Source of the DNA: JALTDM01 sp964421355
GTDB taxonomy: Bacteria; Bacteroidota; Bacteroidia; Bacteroidales; JALTDM01
Direction of reading: 5' to 3'
Length of the DNA stretch: 15,514 bases
Assembly (NCBI GenBank): GCA_964421355.1
Contig: CAYQWX010000048.1
Location: forward strand, 1 to 15,514
Part shown: in pieces, positions 15,471 to 15,514 of the stretch
How the letters are laid out: the number at the start of each line of letters is the position of its first letter
How positions within the stretch are numbered: position 1 is the stretch's first letter
The notes under the pieces: model-generated
The model's database searches: none
What the model saw: the letters and a program-made list of their open reading frames with translations, nothing else
Told to the model about the DNA's origin: nothing
Program-made: the position numbers and the translations under genes

Positions 15471-15514
15471 ACGGGACTCGAACCCGCGACCCTCAGCTTG
15501 GGAAGCTGATGCTC
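15463..15514 (-). tRNA. tRNA-Gly (anticodon CCC), 5' part beyond window
   Basis: Reading the minus strand from the right edge: GAGC (3' half of the D stem) and A26, then anticodon stem TCAGC/GCTGA around the loop TTCCCAA, so the anticodon is CCC, which reads the glycine codon GGG. The T arm has stem GCGGG/CCCGT (one G-T pair) and loop TTCGAGT. The 3' acceptor strand is TTACCGC with discriminator T at 15463. The CCA end is not encoded (the next bases are CTC). The 5' acceptor strand and most of the D arm are outside the window. Its acceptor stem overlaps the 3' end of the convergent membrane-protein gene by 8 bp. Confidence 0.93.

Noticed and set aside
1..15514. Defence system, prophage or insertion sequence
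   Set aside because: No transposase, integrase, restriction, toxin-antitoxin or phage-like gene, and no terminal repeats were seen; the DnaQ-type nuclease alone does not support one.

Overview
The window is strongly AT-rich (about 70 % by eye), and its features point to the phylum Bacteroidota. Exported proteins carry signal peptides ending in the 'SQ' style typical of that phylum. There is a large surface protein of the type usually handled by the type IX secretion system, and TPR/PD40 periplasmic proteins are present. The promoters resemble TTTG-N16/17-TAnnTTTG rather than E. coli sigma70 sites. The housekeeping order pyrE - SRPBCC - (insert) - birA - rsfS - ftsH - LUD - cdsA - psd is one I recall from other Bacteroidota. 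I cannot name a genus.

Layout. (1) Positions 1-2723, minus strand: the 5' part of a long gene for a secreted adhesin-like protein, with a signal peptide, an IgGFc-binding-protein-like N-terminal region, then at least five tandem 86-88-residue PKD/Ig-like repeats. It runs off the left edge without a stop. (2) Positions 2789-7682, minus strand: a tight run of rsfS, ftsH, a LUD-domain gene, a DUF2007 gene, cdsA and psd, with gaps of 0-19 bp or overlaps and a recognisable promoter in the 106-bp gap upstream of rsfS. It joins ribosome silencing, membrane proteolysis and phosphatidylethanolamine synthesis. (3) Positions 7789-14002, minus strand: a second tight run of pyrE, an SRPBCC protein, a small exported protein, two paralogous TPR + PD40-propeller proteins, a DnaQ-type exonuclease and birA. 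The three exported-protein genes are linked by ATGA stop/start overlaps. (4) Positions 14011-15470, plus strand: a divergent pair, a Nudix hydrolase with an N-terminal extension and a UPF0104/LPG-synthase-type membrane protein, joined by a GTGA overlap. (5) Positions 15463-15514, minus strand: the 3' part of tRNA-Gly(CCC), whose acceptor stem overlaps the last codons of the membrane-protein gene.

Apart from gene boundaries the window is almost all coding, and no intergenic stretch exceeds about 110 bp. I see no insertion sequence, CRISPR array, phage gene, recognisable defence system or strong intrinsic terminator. The least explained part is the three-gene exported block at 9298-12922, placed between housekeeping genes. 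It is the best candidate for an undescribed envelope module, but the evidence is architectural and positional only.
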